A stretch of DNA of 64,000 nt from Bifidobacterium santillanense. GTDB lineage: Bacteria > Actinomycetota > Actinomycetes > Actinomycetales > Bifidobacteriaceae. Shown here one piece after another: positions 46,963-57,124 of the stretch; positions within the stretch are counted from its first letter, which is position 1; the number at the start of each line of letters is the position of its first letter. Where the stretch lies: assembly GCF_018555385.1 (NCBI RefSeq), contig NZ_JAFEJS010000012.1, forward strand, positions 22,915 to 86,914. The letters run 5' to 3'. The position numbers were made by a program, and so were the translations under genes. Under the pieces are notes generated by a model that saw only the letters and a program-made list of their open reading frames with translations, was not told the DNA's origin and did not search any database.

Positions 46963-47056
46963 GAGTCGTTAAGCAAACAGCCCGGTGGGCTGTTTGTAGA
47001 CTCAGCCGAGCCGCGGCAGCGGTGAGGTGGTGTTGGGTCCGGCCGTAGGCCGGTCC
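46963..47056 (+). repeat. 94-bp tandem duplication, copy 2
   Basis: Exact copy of 46849-46942, 20 bases of unrelated sequence between the copies. It repeats the terminator hairpin at 46975-46995, so dapE has twin terminators. It includes a copy of the dapE stop region (AGTCGTTAA), so the duplication unit began within dapE. Confidence 0.95.
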
Positions 47057-47341
47057 GTAATTGCCGGCCCGGTGAGGCGAAACTTCCTCGGGAAAAGTTG
47101 TGGCATACTTGAACGTGGCGGTTCTGCAAACCGCCGACGTGCCAGATGGCGTCGATCCCCTCGTGCACGGGCCGGGAGCCCGCGCGAGCGCCGGTGTCCG
47201 CCGTCCGAGCCGCACAGACTTTGACTGGAATTGCTTCTGCGGGCGCAATCGATGCGCGGCCACGGTGAGAGCGTGGTGTGAGAGCCGTAGGGGCCCTATA
47301 TATAGGTCCGGCGTGATGCAGCACGCCGGTCGAGGAGCATC
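47057..47341. other. Leader of the RNase E/G gene
   Basis: 285 bases without a convincing gene. The start codon GTG at 47342 is preceded by GAGGAG. The long untranslated leader could be a substrate for autoregulation, as known for RNase E genes in other bacteria; here that is only suggested. A possible -10 CATACT lies at about 47103-47108. Confidence 0.4.
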
Positions 47342-50188
47342 GTGCCCGCTGTGAACAACAATGGGGTCGACGACGTCGACGCCCAGAATGCCGCCGTATC
47401 CAACGCAGACAACGCCCAGCCCGATCCCGCTCCCGCCGCGCCGACCCGCCGCCGTCGCGGCCGTCGCGTGGTGCGCGGGGCCGGTGCCGCCGGCGTGTCG
47501 CTCGAACTGAAGGTCGAGGACCATTCCGCCCCGGTGTTCGAGGAGCCGAAACTGTCCGTCGCCAAGGCCGACGCCGACGAGGATGACCGTCCGTCCCGCC
47601 CCGTCGAGGACGACGCCGACGAGTCCCCGCGCCGCGTCTCCCGCTCCCGCCGTCGCTTCGACGACGATGACGAGGACGACCGTCCGGTGCGCACGCGCCG
47701 TCGCCGCTCCCGCCGCGACGACTTCGACGACGATGACGACGACCGTCCGGCCCGTCGCTCCCGCCGCCGCGCCCCCGTGCGCGACGATCGCGACGACGAC
47801 GATCTCGAACGCGCCGAGGAGCTGCTCGACGGTCTGCCGTTCCACGACCGCTACGATCGCGACGACGACCGCTACGACTTCGACGACCTCGACGATCGCG
47901 CCGGCCGTCGCGGTCGCCCGATGACCTCGCTGCTCTTCCAGGAGCCGGTCATCCCGTCGGCCCCCCGCATCTCGCGCAACGACGACGATGACGACGTCGA
48001 CATCATCGACATCCACGCCGACGACGAGACCTCCGACGCGGACGACGAGCGCGAGTCCCGTCGCACCTCGCGTTCCTCCCGTCGCAGTCGCGGCCGCGGC
48101 TCGCGCCAGTCCGATCGCGCCGATCAGGACCAGCCGAAGGACGCCAAGGCCCGCGCCGACGCCGATCAGGACGACAAGTCCGGCAAGTCCGGCAAGGCCG
48201 AGACCGACCAGTCCGACCGCGCCGCCGATCAGGACGCCGACGACGAGTCCGGCTCCGCCCGCTCCCGCCGCGGCCGCAACCGCCGCCTGAACGCGCAGGA
48301 GCGCCGCGCCGCCGCCGAGGTCGAGCAGATCGAGGAGGACCTCGAGCTCGACGACATCTCCTACCGTCCGATCGACGACGAGGAGCCCGCCGAGGAGGAG
48401 CCGCGCACCCGTACGCGCCGTCGCCGTCGCCGCGGCAAGTCCGAGGCGGCCGCCGAGGAGACCCGCGCCGATCGCCCCGAGCGCGAGGATCGCGACGACG
48501 AGCGCGAGGAGGAGACCGTCACCCGTACGCGCCGTCGCCGTCGCCGCGGCAAGTCGCAGGACGACGACGAGCAGATCATCTCCCGCCGCTCCCGCAAGCA
48601 GCAGTACATCGACGAGATCACCGACGTGGAGGGCTCGACCCGACTCGAGGCCAAGAAGCAGCGCCGCCGCGACAACCGCCGCGAGCGCTCCCGCCAGTCG
48701 CAGATCATGGAGCAGGACTTCCTCGCGCGCCGCGAGAACGTCGAGCGTCTGATGGTCGTGCGCGAGAAGGAGAAGCACACCCAGATCTCCGTGGTCGAGG
48801 ACAACGTCCTCGTCGAGCACTACGTGTCCGACATCCAGGAGGTCCAGACCGTCGGCAACGTGTACCTCGGCCGCGTGCAGAACGTGCTGCCGAGCATGGA
48901 GGCCGCCTTCGTCGACATCGGCCAGGCCCGCAACGGCGTGCTGTACGCCGGCGAGGTCAACTGGGACGCCGCCCGCCTCGAGGGCCAGCCGCGCCGCATC
49001 GAGCTCGCGTTCAAGTCCGGAGACCCGGTCCTCGTGCAGGTCACCAAGGACCCGATCGGCCACAAGGGCGCCCGTCTGACCTCCCAGGTCACGCTCGCCG
49101 GCCGCTTCCTCGTGCTGGTGCCGTCCGGCGGCATGACCGGCGTGAGCCGCAAGCTGCCGGAGCGCGAGCGCGCCCGCCTGAAGAACATCGTGGCGAAGAT
49201 CGCGCCCAAGGACATGGGCGTGATCATCCGCACCGCCGCCGAGGGCGCGAGCGAGGACGCGATCGTCAAGGACCTCGAGAGCCTCGTGCGCCAGTGGAAC
49301 CGCATCAACGCCAAGCGCGAGGAGTTCTGGCACGGCCGTCGCCCGAAGCTCCTGCAGGGCGAGCCCGACGTCGCCATCCGCGTGGTGCGCGACATCTTCA
49401 ACGACGACTTCAGCAAGCTGATCGTCGAGGGCGACAAGGTCTACGAGCGCATCGAGGAGTACCTCGAGACGATGGCCCCGGACCTCAAGGACAAGCTCGT
49501 CAAGTGGGATCCGGCCGAGCACGAGGGCAAGGACGTGTTCGACAAGTGGCAGATCGACTCCCAGCTCAGGAAGGGCATGGAGCGTCAGGTCTACCTGCCC
49601 TCCGGCGGCTCGATCGTCATCGACCGCACTGAGGCCATGACCACGATCGACGTGAATACCGGCCGGTTCATCGGCCGCGGCAAGTCACTCGAGGAGACGG
49701 TCACCCGGTGCAACCTCGAGGCGAGCGAGGAGATCGCGCGCCAGCTGCGTCTGCGCGACATCGGCGGCATGATCATGATCGACTACGTCGACATGGTGAT
49801 GCCCGCCAACCGCGACCTCGTGCTGCGCCGCCTCGTCGAATGCCTGGCCCGCGACCGCACCAAGCACCAGGTGGCGGAGGTCACCTCGCTCGGCCTCGTG
49901 CAGATGACGCGCAAGCGCATCGGCCAGGGCCTGGTCGAGGCGTTCTCCGAGGAGTGCCCGACCTGCAAGGGCCGCGGCTTCATCCTGCACGACAAGCCGA
50001 TCGTCAACGCCGAATACGACGATCCGTACGCGCTGCGCGGCGGTGACCCGTTCGTCAAGACGAACAAGCACGGCCGCGGCACCTCGCCCGCGCCGGAGCC
50101 GGCCGGCTCCACGCCGGACGTCAAGGCGAAGCTTGCGCAGATCGCCGCCGCGGCGGTCGCCGCGAACAACGCGGAGATCGACGGCTGA
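47342..50188 (+). CDS. rne: Ribonuclease E/G with a long charged N-terminal extension
   Basis: 948 aa, GTG start. An endoribonuclease for rRNA processing and mRNA decay. The first 460 residues are a low-complexity Asp/Arg/Ser-rich region with repeated (R/T)RRRRRRGKS-type basic blocks (two RTRRRRRRGKS copies about 355-410) and acidic stretches. The catalytic core begins about 465: S1 domain GNVYLGRVQNVLPSMEAAF (about 504-522), RNase H-like and DNase I-like folds with the metal Asp in MTTIDVNTGRF (about 767), and the Zn-link CPTCKGRG (about 872). The extension at the N-terminus, not the C-terminus as in E. coli, is typical of actinobacterial RNase E. Confidence 0.95.
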   Translation: MPAVNNNGVDDVDAQNAAVSNADNAQPDPAPAAPTRRRRGRRVVRGAGAAGVSLELKVEDHSAPVFEEPKLSVAKADADEDDRPSRPVEDDADESPRRVSRSRRRFDDDDEDDRPVRTRRRRSRRDDFDDDDDDRPARRSRRRAPVRDDRDDDDLERAEELLDGLPFHDRYDRDDDRYDFDDLDDRAGRRGRPMTSLLFQEPVIPSAPRISRNDDDDDVDIIDIHADDETSDADDERESRRTSRSSRRSRGRGSRQSDRADQDQPKDAKARADADQDDKSGKSGKAETDQSDRAADQDADDESGSARSRRGRNRRLNAQERRAAAEVEQIEEDLELDDISYRPIDDEEPAEEEPRTRTRRRRRRGKSEAAAEETRADRPEREDRDDEREEETVTRTRRRRRRGKSQDDDEQIISRRSRKQQYIDEITDVEGSTRLEAKKQRRRDNRRERSRQSQIMEQDFLARRENVERLMVVREKEKHTQISVVEDNVLVEHYVSDIQEVQTVGNVYLGRVQNVLPSMEAAFVDIGQARNGVLYAGEVNWDAARLEGQPRRIELAFKSGDPVLVQVTKDPIGHKGARLTSQVTLAGRFLVLVPSGGMTGVSRKLPERERARLKNIVAKIAPKDMGVIIRTAAEGASEDAIVKDLESLVRQWNRINAKREEFWHGRRPKLLQGEPDVAIRVVRDIFNDDFSKLIVEGDKVYERIEEYLETMAPDLKDKLVKWDPAEHEGKDVFDKWQIDSQLRKGMERQVYLPSGGSIVIDRTEAMTTIDVNTGRFIGRGKSLEETVTRCNLEASEEIARQLRLRDIGGMIMIDYVDMVMPANRDLVLRRLVECLARDRTKHQVAEVTSLGLVQMTRKRIGQGLVEAFSEECPTCKGRGFILHDKPIVNAEYDDPYALRGGDPFVKTNKHGRGTSPAPEPAGSTPDVKAKLAQIAAAAVAANNAEIDG

Positions 50189-50273
50189 GCGGGTCGCTCC
50201 CGCGCCGCGACGCGGGGTCGTCATATCATGTCGTGCGATGAACACGCGTGAGTGACACGCGGACGAAACGCGG

Positions 50274-50302
50274 TTGCGTTAGTCCGCGTGTCAGTGTAAG
50301 TT
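50274..50302 (+). promoter_or_regulatory. Promoter of rplU-rpmA
   Basis: TTGCGT (50274-50279) and TAAGTT (50297-50302) are separated by 17 bases, a near-consensus sigma-70-type promoter about 85 bases before rplU. Confidence 0.6.
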
Positions 50303-50315
50303 AGATGGCTGGTGT

Positions 50316-50349
50316 CTGACCGCGAGCTCGGCGTATCCGAGAGCGTCAG
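50316..50349 (+). promoter_or_regulatory. Hairpin in the L21 leader
   Basis: CTGAC (50316-50320) pairs with GTCAG (50345-50349) and CTCGG (50327-50331) with CCGAG (50337-50341) around a short loop; it lies in the rplU 5' leader. It may be the autoregulatory leader of L21, by analogy with other ribosomal operons; not shown. Confidence 0.45.
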
Positions 50350-50385
50350 GCAATAAGCTTTCCCAAAATAATAAAAGGAACGATT

Positions 50386-50694
50386 ATGTACGCGATTGTG
50401 AAGGCCGGTGGCCATCAGGAAAAGGTCGAGGTCGGCGACGTCATCCTCGTCAACCGTCTCGACGCCAAGAAGGGCGATACCGTGGAATTCCCGGTCGCGC
50501 TCGTGGTGGACGGCGCCAACGTCACTCTGGCCGCCGCCGATCTGGCCAAGGTCTCCGTCAAGGCTGAGGTTGTGAACGACGAGGCCAAGGGCCCGAAGAT
50601 CAACATCCAGAAGTACAAGAACAAGACCGGCGTCGCTCGCCGCAAGGGCCACCGTCAGAAGCTGACCATGGTCAAGGTCACCGAGATCGCCTGA
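50386..50694 (+). CDS. rplU: 50S ribosomal protein L21
   Basis: 102 aa, full length, starting [18 protein letters not shown]. The conserved C-terminal block [17 protein letters not shown] matches L21, which binds 23S rRNA and L20. AAAAGGAA before the ATG. It is followed 53 bases on by rpmA, the universal rplU-rpmA-obg order. Confidence 0.98.
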   Translation: MYAIVKAGGHQEKVEVGDVILVNRLDAKKGDTVEFPVALVVDGANVTLAAADLAKVSVKAEVVNDEAKGPKINIQKYKNKTGVARRKGHRQKLTMVKVTEIA

Positions 50695-50747
50695 GTTCTT
50701 CGACAGGTTTTCCAGTAAAGCTTACTTAGTATCGAAAGGAACCGATC

Positions 50748-50999
50748 ATGGCACATAAGAAGGGCGCGTCCAGCTCGCGCAACGGTCGCGATTCGCAGCC
50801 TCAATACCTCGGCGTGAAGAAGTTCGGCGGCGAGGCCGTCGTCGCCGGCAACATCATCGTTCGCCAGCGTGGCACCAACTTCCACCCGGGCCACAACGTC
50901 GGCATGGGCAAGGATCACACCCTGTTCGCCCTCTCCGATGGCTCCGTGAAGTTCGGCGTCCGTCGTGACCGCAAGGTCGTCGACGTCATCGCCGCCTGA
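50748..50999 (+). CDS. rpmA: 50S ribosomal protein L27
   Basis: 83 aa, starting [19 protein letters not shown]. It reaches the peptidyl-transferase centre with its N-terminus. As in most actinobacteria, there is no extra cleavable N-terminal peptide. GAAAGGAA before the ATG. Confidence 0.98.
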   Translation: MAHKKGASSSRNGRDSQPQYLGVKKFGGEAVVAGNIIVRQRGTNFHPGHNVGMGKDHTLFALSDGSVKFGVRRDRKVVDVIAA

Positions 51000-51012
51000 G
51001 AGTAGCGATTAG

Positions 51013-51043
51013 AAAAGCCGCGCCCACTGGACGCGGCTTTTTT
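51013..51043 (+). terminator. Terminator of rplU-rpmA
   Basis: AAAAGCCGCG pairs with CGCGGCTTTT, followed by further Ts; 13 bases after the rpmA stop. Confidence 0.93.
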
Positions 51044-51120
51044 GTTCCCCTCACCCCTCTCCCTCCTCTTCCTCCGTCGATCCACACCGCGCGAAAACGT
51101 AACTGGTGAACCCAACGGAA

Positions 51121-51208
51121 TGGGGAGTCGGCCTGCGCAGCGTCAGACCGTAAAGACTTGGCCAGAGCGGCCCGGAGCGTGTCGGACGATGCGCAGGCCG
51201 ACTCCCCA
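51121..51208 (+). repeat. Palindromic element 3 of the conserved-loop, variable-stem family
   Basis: Stem 51121-51148 pairs with 51181-51208 (19 outer bp perfect, two mismatches in the inner nine); loop 51149-51180 is 32 nt and keeps the family blocks CTTGGCC, AGCGGCC and GGAGCGT. The stem has no resemblance to elements 1 or 2. It lies between the rpmA terminator and obg, 50 bases before the obg start. Confidence 0.88.
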
Positions 51209-51257
51209 CGGCAACGTACGAAACGTAACGTAATCAACGAAAAGTAAGGCAAACGAC

Positions 51258-52925
51258 ATGAGTGATTTTGTGGATCGAGTGACCGTCCACGTCAAGGGCG
51301 GCGACGGCGGCAACGGATCCGCCGGCATCCGTCGCGAGAAGTACAAGCCGCTGGCCGGCCCGAACGGCGGTAACGGCGGCGACGGCGGCTCCGTCGTCTT
51401 CGTGGCCGACCGCAACGCCACCAGCCTGCTGGACTACCGTTTCATGCCCCACCGCGTGGCCGCCAGCGGCACGATGGGTCTGGGCGACAACAAGGACGGC
51501 TCCAAGGGCGAGGACCTGATCCTGCCCGTGCCGTGCGGCACCATCATCTTCGAGGCCAAGGGCCCCGTCGGCAAGCCGAAGCACCCGGGCGAGGAGCTCG
51601 CCGACCTGCGCCACGAGGGCGATCGCTACGTGGCCGCGGCCGGCGGCGCCGGAGGCCTCGGCAACATCGCGCTGGCCAACCGCACCCGCCGCGCCCCGGG
51701 CTTCGCCCTGCTGGGCGAGCTCGGCGACGAGCGCGACGTGATCCTGGAGCTCAAGTCGATCGCCGACGTCGCGCTGGTGGGCTTCCCGTCCGCCGGCAAG
51801 TCGAGCCTGATCGCCGCGATGAGCGCCGCCAAGCCGAAGATCGCCGACTACCCGTTCACGACCCTCGTGCCGAACCTCGGCGTCGTCGTCGCCGGCGACC
51901 GCCGCTACACGATCGCCGACGTGCCGGGACTGATCCCGGGCGCCAGCCAGGGCAAGGGCCTGGGCCTGGAGTTCCTGCGCCACATCGAGCGCACCGAGAT
52001 CATCGCGCACGTCATCGATTGCGCGACGCTCGAGCCGGGCCGCGATCCGCTCAGCGACTACGAGGCGCTCGAGCACGAGCTCGCCGAGTACGCCGGCTCG
52101 CTGGACCTGCCGCTGGGCGCGATCCCGATCCCGGAGCGCCCGCGCATCGTCATCCTCAACAAGGTCGACGTGCCCGAGGCCAAGGAGCTCGCCGAGTTCG
52201 TCAAGCCGGAGTTCGAAAAGCGCGGCATGCGCGTGTTCATCATCTCCACCGCCTCGCACGAGGGCCTCAAGGAGCTCAACTTCGCGCTGGCCGACATGGT
52301 CGCCGAGATGCGCGAGGAGGTCGCCAAGCGCGAGGCCGCCGAGGAGGAGGCCCGCGTCGTCATCAAGCCGCTCGAGCAGAAGGGTCGTCGCCGTCGCGCC
52401 GCCGACGAGAACGGCACCACGCTCGACTTCACGATCGAACGCCGCGAGAACGGCAACGGCGACGTCTGGTTCGAGGTCACCGGCCGCAAGCCCGAACGCT
52501 GGGTGCAGCAGACCAACTTCGACAACGACGAGGCCGTCGGCTACCTGGCCGACCGTCTGGCCAAGCTGGGCGTCGAGGACGAGCTGCGCCGCAAGGGCGC
52601 CAAGCCGGGCGACGAGATCCGCATCGGCAGGGGAGACCGCGCGGTCGAGTTCGACTGGGATCCGACCATCGCGGCCGGCGGCGAGCTGCTCGACGGCACG
52701 CCGCTCGGCGCGCGCGGCAAGGACCTGCGTCTCGAGGCCGACGAGCCGGGCGCGCGTCGCCGCACCAACGCCGAACGTCGTCGCGAATACCACGCGATGA
52801 TGGATGCGAAGGCCGCCGTGCGCGAGGCGATGATGGCCGAGCGCAAGGCCGGCCACTGGGCAGATCCGTCCATCGACGACGACCGCCACGACGAGAACAG
52901 CCTGTTCGGTCGCGGCGAGGAGTGA
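51258..52925 (+). CDS. obg: Obg-family GTPase
   Basis: 555 aa. A ribosome-assembly and stress GTPase. The Gly-rich Obg domain (1-160: [27 protein letters not shown]) is followed by the G domain with G1 [10 protein letters not shown] (about 174-183), G3 DVPGLIPGA and G4 LNKVD, then an OCT domain (about 365-450) and a basic C-terminal tail characteristic of actinobacteria (about 480-555, [16 protein letters not shown]). Start ATG preceded by AAGTAAGG. proB follows after 60 bases, the usual order. Confidence 0.97.
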   Translation: MSDFVDRVTVHVKGGDGGNGSAGIRREKYKPLAGPNGGNGGDGGSVVFVADRNATSLLDYRFMPHRVAASGTMGLGDNKDGSKGEDLILPVPCGTIIFEAKGPVGKPKHPGEELADLRHEGDRYVAAAGGAGGLGNIALANRTRRAPGFALLGELGDERDVILELKSIADVALVGFPSAGKSSLIAAMSAAKPKIADYPFTTLVPNLGVVVAGDRRYTIADVPGLIPGASQGKGLGLEFLRHIERTEIIAHVIDCATLEPGRDPLSDYEALEHELAEYAGSLDLPLGAIPIPERPRIVILNKVDVPEAKELAEFVKPEFEKRGMRVFIISTASHEGLKELNFALADMVAEMREEVAKREAAEEEARVVIKPLEQKGRRRRAADENGTTLDFTIERRENGNGDVWFEVTGRKPERWVQQTNFDNDEAVGYLADRLAKLGVEDELRRKGAKPGDEIRIGRGDRAVEFDWDPTIAAGGELLDGTPLGARGKDLRLEADEPGARRRTNAERRREYHAMMDAKAAVREAMMAERKAGHWADPSIDDDRHDENSLFGRGEE

Positions 52926-52985
52926 CGTCGCATCCCCGTGCCGGCATGGGGCCGGCATAGGATGGGATTCGTTCGAGGAGGGGAT

Positions 52986-54119
52986 ATGTCCACACCATCG
53001 CAGGCCGAGATCCGTCGGCGCATCGCCGAGGCGGAGACCGTCGTCGTCAAGGTCGGGTCCAGTTCGCTGACCCGGCCGGACGGCCATCTGGACGCCGGCC
53101 GGCTCAACGCGCTGGTCGCCGCGCTGGCCGAGACGCATCGGCTCGGCGCGCGCGTCGTGCTCGTCTCGTCGGGCGCCATCGCGGCCGGCTTCGGCCCGCT
53201 CGGCTTCGACGCGCGTCCCACGGACGTGGCCACGCAGCAGGCGGCCGCGGCCGTGGGCCAGGGCCTGCTGATGGCGCAGTACGAGGCCGCGTTCGCGCGC
53301 TTCGGCGTGCACGCGGGGCAGATCCTCATCACCGCGGAGGACACGATCCGCGCCACCCAGTACCGCAATGTGCAGCGCACGCTCGGCCGGCTGCTCGATC
53401 TGGGAGTCGTCCCGATCGTCAACGAGAACGACTCCCTGGCCTCCAACGAGATCCGCTTCGGCGACAACGACCGCCTCTCCGCGCTCGTCGCCAACCTCGT
53501 GCGGGCCGACGCGCTCGTGCTGCTGACCGACGTGGACGGCCTGTACACGGCCCCGCCGTCGGAGCCGGGCGCCCGGCGCATCGGCTACGTGCCGAACGTC
53601 GTGGACGCGCTCGGCGAGGTCAAGGTCGGCGGCACCGGCTCGAAGGTCGGCACCGGCGGCATGGTCACCAAGCTCGAGGCGGCGCGCGTGGCGGCCGTCT
53701 CCGGCATCCCCGCCGTGCTCACGAGCGCCAGCAACGCCGGTCCCGCCCTGATGGGCGACCCGGTGGGCACCGCGTTCGCGCCGGTCAAGCACCGCGGCTC
53801 CACGCGCCGCCTGTGGATCGGCTTCGCGGCCGATCCGCGCGGCACGATCATCGTCGACGCCGGTGCGGCCCGGGCCGTGCGCGGCGGGCGCGCCTCACTG
53901 CTCGCGGCCGGCGCGCTCGAGGTGCGCGGTGCGTTCTCGGCCGGAGACCCGGTGTGGATCGACGCCGACGACGGCACGCATCTGGCCAGGGGACTGGCCG
54001 GCTACGATTCCGAGGAGGTCGAGCAGATGCTGGGCCGCAACACCGCCCAGCTCAAGCGCATCCTCGGCGACGAGTACACGCATCCGCTGGTCCACCGCGA
54101 CAACCTCGTCCTCGTGTGA
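52986..54119 (+). CDS. proB: Glutamate 5-kinase
   Basis: 377 aa. First step of proline synthesis from glutamate. The amino-acid kinase domain shows [18 protein letters not shown] at the N-terminus, [39 protein letters not shown] and [14 protein letters not shown]-terminal PUA domain (about 285-365, [24 protein letters not shown]) is present. GAGGAGGG ribosome site sets the ATG at 52986. No proA is in the window. Confidence 0.97.
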   Translation: MSTPSQAEIRRRIAEAETVVVKVGSSSLTRPDGHLDAGRLNALVAALAETHRLGARVVLVSSGAIAAGFGPLGFDARPTDVATQQAAAAVGQGLLMAQYEAAFARFGVHAGQILITAEDTIRATQYRNVQRTLGRLLDLGVVPIVNENDSLASNEIRFGDNDRLSALVANLVRADALVLLTDVDGLYTAPPSEPGARRIGYVPNVVDALGEVKVGGTGSKVGTGGMVTKLEAARVAAVSGIPAVLTSASNAGPALMGDPVGTAFAPVKHRGSTRRLWIGFAADPRGTIIVDAGAARAVRGGRASLLAAGALEVRGAFSAGDPVWIDADDGTHLARGLAGYDSEEVEQMLGRNTAQLKRILGDEYTHPLVHRDNLVLV

Positions 54120-54155
54120 CCCGTTTCCGCTATGGCGCTTCTCGCGCGCCCGGAT

Positions 54156-54161
54156 TATCCT
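54156..54161 (+). promoter_or_regulatory. -10 box (TATCCT) of the aminotransferase gene
   Basis: TATCCT plus seven bases and ATG (54169), the same layout as argS; no ribosome site. Confidence 0.45.
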
Positions 54162-54168
54162 TGAAGCC

Positions 54169-55383
54169 ATGACTATGGCTCAATGGCAGACTCTTTCCGA
54201 CCGTATCAACCACGTGACCCCGAGCGCCACGCTCGCCGTCGATTCCAAGGCGAAGGCCATGAAGGCCGCCGGACTCGACGTCATCGGCTTCGGCGCGGGC
54301 GAACCCAACTTCCCGACCCCCGACTACGTCGTCGACGCCGCCGCGGCCGCCTGCCGCGACCCGAAGAACTACAAGTACACGCCGACCCCGGGCCTGCCCG
54401 AGCTGCGCCGCGCCATCGCCGACAAGACGCTGCGCGACTCCGGCTTCGAGGTCACCCCGGAGCAGGTCGTCGTGACCAACGGCGGCAAGCAGGCCGTCTA
54501 CTCGACCTTCCAGATCCTGCTCAATGAGGGTGACGAGGTCATCATCCCCACCCCGTATTGGACCAGCTACCCGGAGGCCGTCAAGCTTGCCGGCGGCGTG
54601 CCGGTCGAGGTGTTCGCCGGCGCCGAGCGCGGCTTCGAGCCCGATCTCGCCGCGATCGAGGCGGCGCGCACCGAGCGCACGAAGGCGATCATCGTCACCT
54701 CCCCGAACAACCCGACCGGTGCCGTGTGGAGCGCCGAGACCGTCGAGGGAATCGCGAAGTGGGCCATCGAGCACCACGTGTGGGTCATCACCGACGAGAT
54801 CTACGAGCACCTCAACTACGACGACGCGCACACCACGTACATCGGCGCCGCCGTGCCCGAGGTGCGCGACCAGCTGATCATCCTCAACGGCGTCGCCAAG
54901 ACCTACGCGATGCCGGGCTGGCGCGTCGGCTGGCTGATCGCCCCCGAGCCGGTCGCCAAGGCCGCCGCCAAGCTGCAGGGCCACATGACCTCGAACGTCG
55001 CCAACGTGTCGCAGCGCGCCGCCATCGCGGCCGTCTCCGGCCCGCTCGACGAGGTGTACCACATGCGCGAGGCGTTCGACGTGCGCCGCAAGGCCATCGT
55101 CGCCGCGCTCAACGACATCGAGGGCGTGCACTGCCCGACCCCGACCGGCGCGTTCTACGCGTTCGCCGACATCCGCGAGCTGCTGGGCAAGCCGCTCGGC
55201 CCCAACGGCACCGTGTCGGCCACGTCGTCCGATTTCGCCGCCGCCCTGCTCGACGAGGCGCACGTCGCCGCCGTGCCCGGCGAGGCGTTCGGCGCGCCCG
55301 GCTACCTGCGCTTCTCCTACGCGCTGGCCGATGACCAGCTCGCCGAGGGCATGCGCCGCATGAAGGCCTACGTCGAGGCCTGA
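54169..55383 (+). CDS. Class I/II pyridoxal-phosphate aminotransferase, aspartate aminotransferase type
   Basis: 404 aa, fold type [71 protein letters not shown], the PLP Lys in [16 protein letters not shown] (about 247) and [19 protein letters not shown] give the aspartate aminotransferase Ib pattern, in which Arg in RFSYA binds the substrate carboxylate. It probably supplies aspartate for the lysine/threonine/methionine genes of this region. An alternate ATG (54175) is possible. Confidence 0.92.
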   Translation: MTMAQWQTLSDRINHVTPSATLAVDSKAKAMKAAGLDVIGFGAGEPNFPTPDYVVDAAAAACRDPKNYKYTPTPGLPELRRAIADKTLRDSGFEVTPEQVVVTNGGKQAVYSTFQILLNEGDEVIIPTPYWTSYPEAVKLAGGVPVEVFAGAERGFEPDLAAIEAARTERTKAIIVTSPNNPTGAVWSAETVEGIAKWAIEHHVWVITDEIYEHLNYDDAHTTYIGAAVPEVRDQLIILNGVAKTYAMPGWRVGWLIAPEPVAKAAAKLQGHMTSNVANVSQRAAIAAVSGPLDEVYHMREAFDVRRKAIVAALNDIEGVHCPTPTGAFYAFADIRELLGKPLGPNGTVSATSSDFAAALLDEAHVAAVPGEAFGAPGYLRFSYALADDQLAEGMRRMKAYVEA

Positions 55384-55412
55384 TTCGCCCGGAATACCGC
55401 CGTTTTCGCATC

Positions 55413-55457
55413 AACCCGCGTATCGCGCCACGCCGCGCGACACGCGGGTTGTGCTTT
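55413..55457 (+). terminator. Terminator after the aminotransferase gene
   Basis: AACCCGCGT (55413-55421) pairs perfectly with ACGCGGGTT (55442-55450), then GTGCTTTT. Confidence 0.8.
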
Positions 55458-55544
55458 TCGCCGAGGTTCGCTAATATACCGACTTGGCGGTTTTCGCCGT
55501 GGCGAAGCGTTCTTATGGACGTGAAACCGAGGTGAAGTTCACCT

Positions 55545-55620
55545 AGGGAAGTGGCGCAATTGGTAGCGCAACGGTCTCCAAAACCGTAGGTTGTGGGTTC
55601 GAGTCCCGCCTTCCCTGCCA
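55545..55620 (+). tRNA. tRNA-Trp (CCA)
   Basis: 76 nt with encoded CCA. Acceptor AGGGAAG pairs with CTTCCCT, anticodon loop TCTCCAAAA, discriminator G. It lies upstream of secE, the usual actinobacterial position. Confidence 0.97.
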
Positions 55621-55654
55621 AGTTTCTGACGAATACCCCAAGCGAAGGATGGAT

Positions 55655-55882
55655 ATGGCGAAGGCTAGCAAGAGCGAAAAGGCCGTTAAGCCGAATGTCT
55701 TCATGCGCATCGGTCTGTTCATCAAGCAGATCATTGACGAGCTTCGCAAGGTTGTTACCCCGACTGCCAAGGAACTGTTCTTCTGGTCCCTTGCCGTGTT
55801 CATCTTCGTGCTGTTGCTGATGGCTCTGGTCACCGGCATGGACTTCGGTCTGGTCAAGCTTACGCTGTGGGTGTTCGGCTGA
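55655..55882 (+). CDS. secE: Preprotein translocase subunit SecE
   Basis: 75 aa. A single C-terminal membrane helix (about 42-66, FFWSLAVFIFVLLLMALVTG) and the conserved amphipathic ELRKVVTPTAKEL just before it, which clamps SecY. The ATG at 55655 is preferred over 55649 because of its spacing from GAAGGA. Forms a transcript with nusG. Confidence 0.96.
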   Translation: MAKASKSEKAVKPNVFMRIGLFIKQIIDELRKVVTPTAKELFFWSLAVFIFVLLLMALVTGMDFGLVKLTLWVFG

Positions 55883-55924
55883 TCCTCCAGTAAGCGACCC
55901 CTAGTAATCCGAAGGTGAAAACGC

Positions 55925-56779
55925 ATGAGCGATGAAGTGAATTTCGATAGCATCGACGCGATGCCCGACCTGCCGGAGAACGAACCGGCCGATGTTCCGG
56001 CCGCCGCCCCTGCTGCCGAGGCAACCGCTCCGTCCGTCGAGTCCGACGAGAACGAGACCGCCGAGGCCCCCGTCGCTTCCGTTTCCACTTCCGAGCCCTC
56101 CGTCAGCCTCGACGACGATGAGGAATCCGAGACCAACGAGTCCGAGCAGGCCGAGGCCACCGATGCCGGTCAGGCCGCCATCGACGATTTCGCCGCCTCG
56201 CTGCGCACCCTCGAGGGCAAGTGGTACGTGCTGCACACTTACTCCGGCTACGAGAAGCGTGTGAAGACCAACGTCGAATCCCGCATCCAGTCCTTCGGCC
56301 TCGAAGACAAGATCTTCCAGATCGAAGTGCCGATGGAGGAAGTCGAGAAGCACACCGAGAAGGGCAAGAAGGTCATCACCCGCGTGCGCGTCCCCGGCTA
56401 CGTGCTCATCCGCATGTGGCCCGATGAGACCGCCCGCCGCATCGTGCGCGAGACCGAAGGCGTCACCGGCTTCGTCGGCCCGACCAAGGATCCGGCCCCG
56501 CTGTCGCGCAAGGAAGTCGTCCAGATGATGGCTCCGATGATCGCCTCCGAGGCGCTCAAGAAGGCCGGCGACAAGCCCGCCGCCGCCAAGAAGCGCACCG
56601 TCGAGGTCTCCTACGCCGTGGGCGATCAGGTCACCGTCACCGACGGTCCGTTCGCCACGATGGCCGCCGTCGTCTCCGACGTCGAGCCCACCACGCAGAA
56701 GCTCACCGTGCTGGTCTCCATCTTCGGCCGTGATACGCCGGTGGAGCTTGGCTTCAACCAGGTCGAAAAACTCCAGTAA
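55925..56779 (+). CDS. nusG: Transcription termination/antitermination protein NusG
   Basis: 284 aa. An acidic low-complexity N-terminal extension (about 1-92) is followed by the NGN domain ([65 protein letters not shown]) and a C-terminal KOW domain (about 225-284, [19 protein letters not shown]). Length exceeds E. coli NusG (181 aa) only because of the extension, common in actinobacteria. It may act on the rrn leader at the right end of the window, an inference. Confidence 0.97.
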   Translation: MSDEVNFDSIDAMPDLPENEPADVPAAAPAAEATAPSVESDENETAEAPVASVSTSEPSVSLDDDEESETNESEQAEATDAGQAAIDDFAASLRTLEGKWYVLHTYSGYEKRVKTNVESRIQSFGLEDKIFQIEVPMEEVEKHTEKGKKVITRVRVPGYVLIRMWPDETARRIVRETEGVTGFVGPTKDPAPLSRKEVVQMMAPMIASEALKKAGDKPAAAKKRTVEVSYAVGDQVTVTDGPFATMAAVVSDVEPTTQKLTVLVSIFGRDTPVELGFNQVEKLQ

Positions 56780-57124
56780 ATCCCATTGCGGAGCGTCCTC
56801 GTCGTTGCTCCTCGGTCGACGTACCTTCGTACGCCTTCCCTCGGTGCGCCTAGAGGCCGCACGCGCAATGTGATTTCCTGAATCGGAACCGTTTATGAAA
56901 ATCCCCGTGCCCTGTCGGTGCGGGGATTTTTCGTATCTCGGCGTGTCGGCGGTCTGGCTTCGGTGGCAAAATTAGAAAGTTCGTGTCTGGAGGGGAGACC
57001 CGCTAGCACAGCACAGCAATATAAGTTGCGGGAGGAGACCGCACGGCTTCCTCACGGCGTCATCGACGCCGGGCATCCGGGCGGCGACCGTTAGGCACCG
57101 CGTTATAGAAAGAAGAACCATAAC
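56780..57124. other. 345-base gap between nusG and rplK
   Basis: No gene. CATTGCG (56784-56790) pairs with CGCAATG near 56863-56870, enclosing about 75 bases with a GTAC-CTTC-GTAC mini-hairpin. A terminator follows at 56898. The rplK leader (from about 56970) contains an AATATAAG (about 57018) that may be a -10 box, and a folded Pur-rich stretch around GGGAGGAGACC; GAAAGAAG precedes rplK. Confidence 0.45.
56898..56931 (+). terminator. Terminator of secE-nusG
   Basis: AAAATCCCCG (56898-56907) pairs with CGGGGATTTT (56921-56930), then TC. Confidence 0.92.

Noticed and set aside
46815..47324. Minus-strand gene over the dapE 3' repeats
   Set aside because: It is the reverse reading of the 94-bp duplication and terminator hairpins, giving a repeated peptide.
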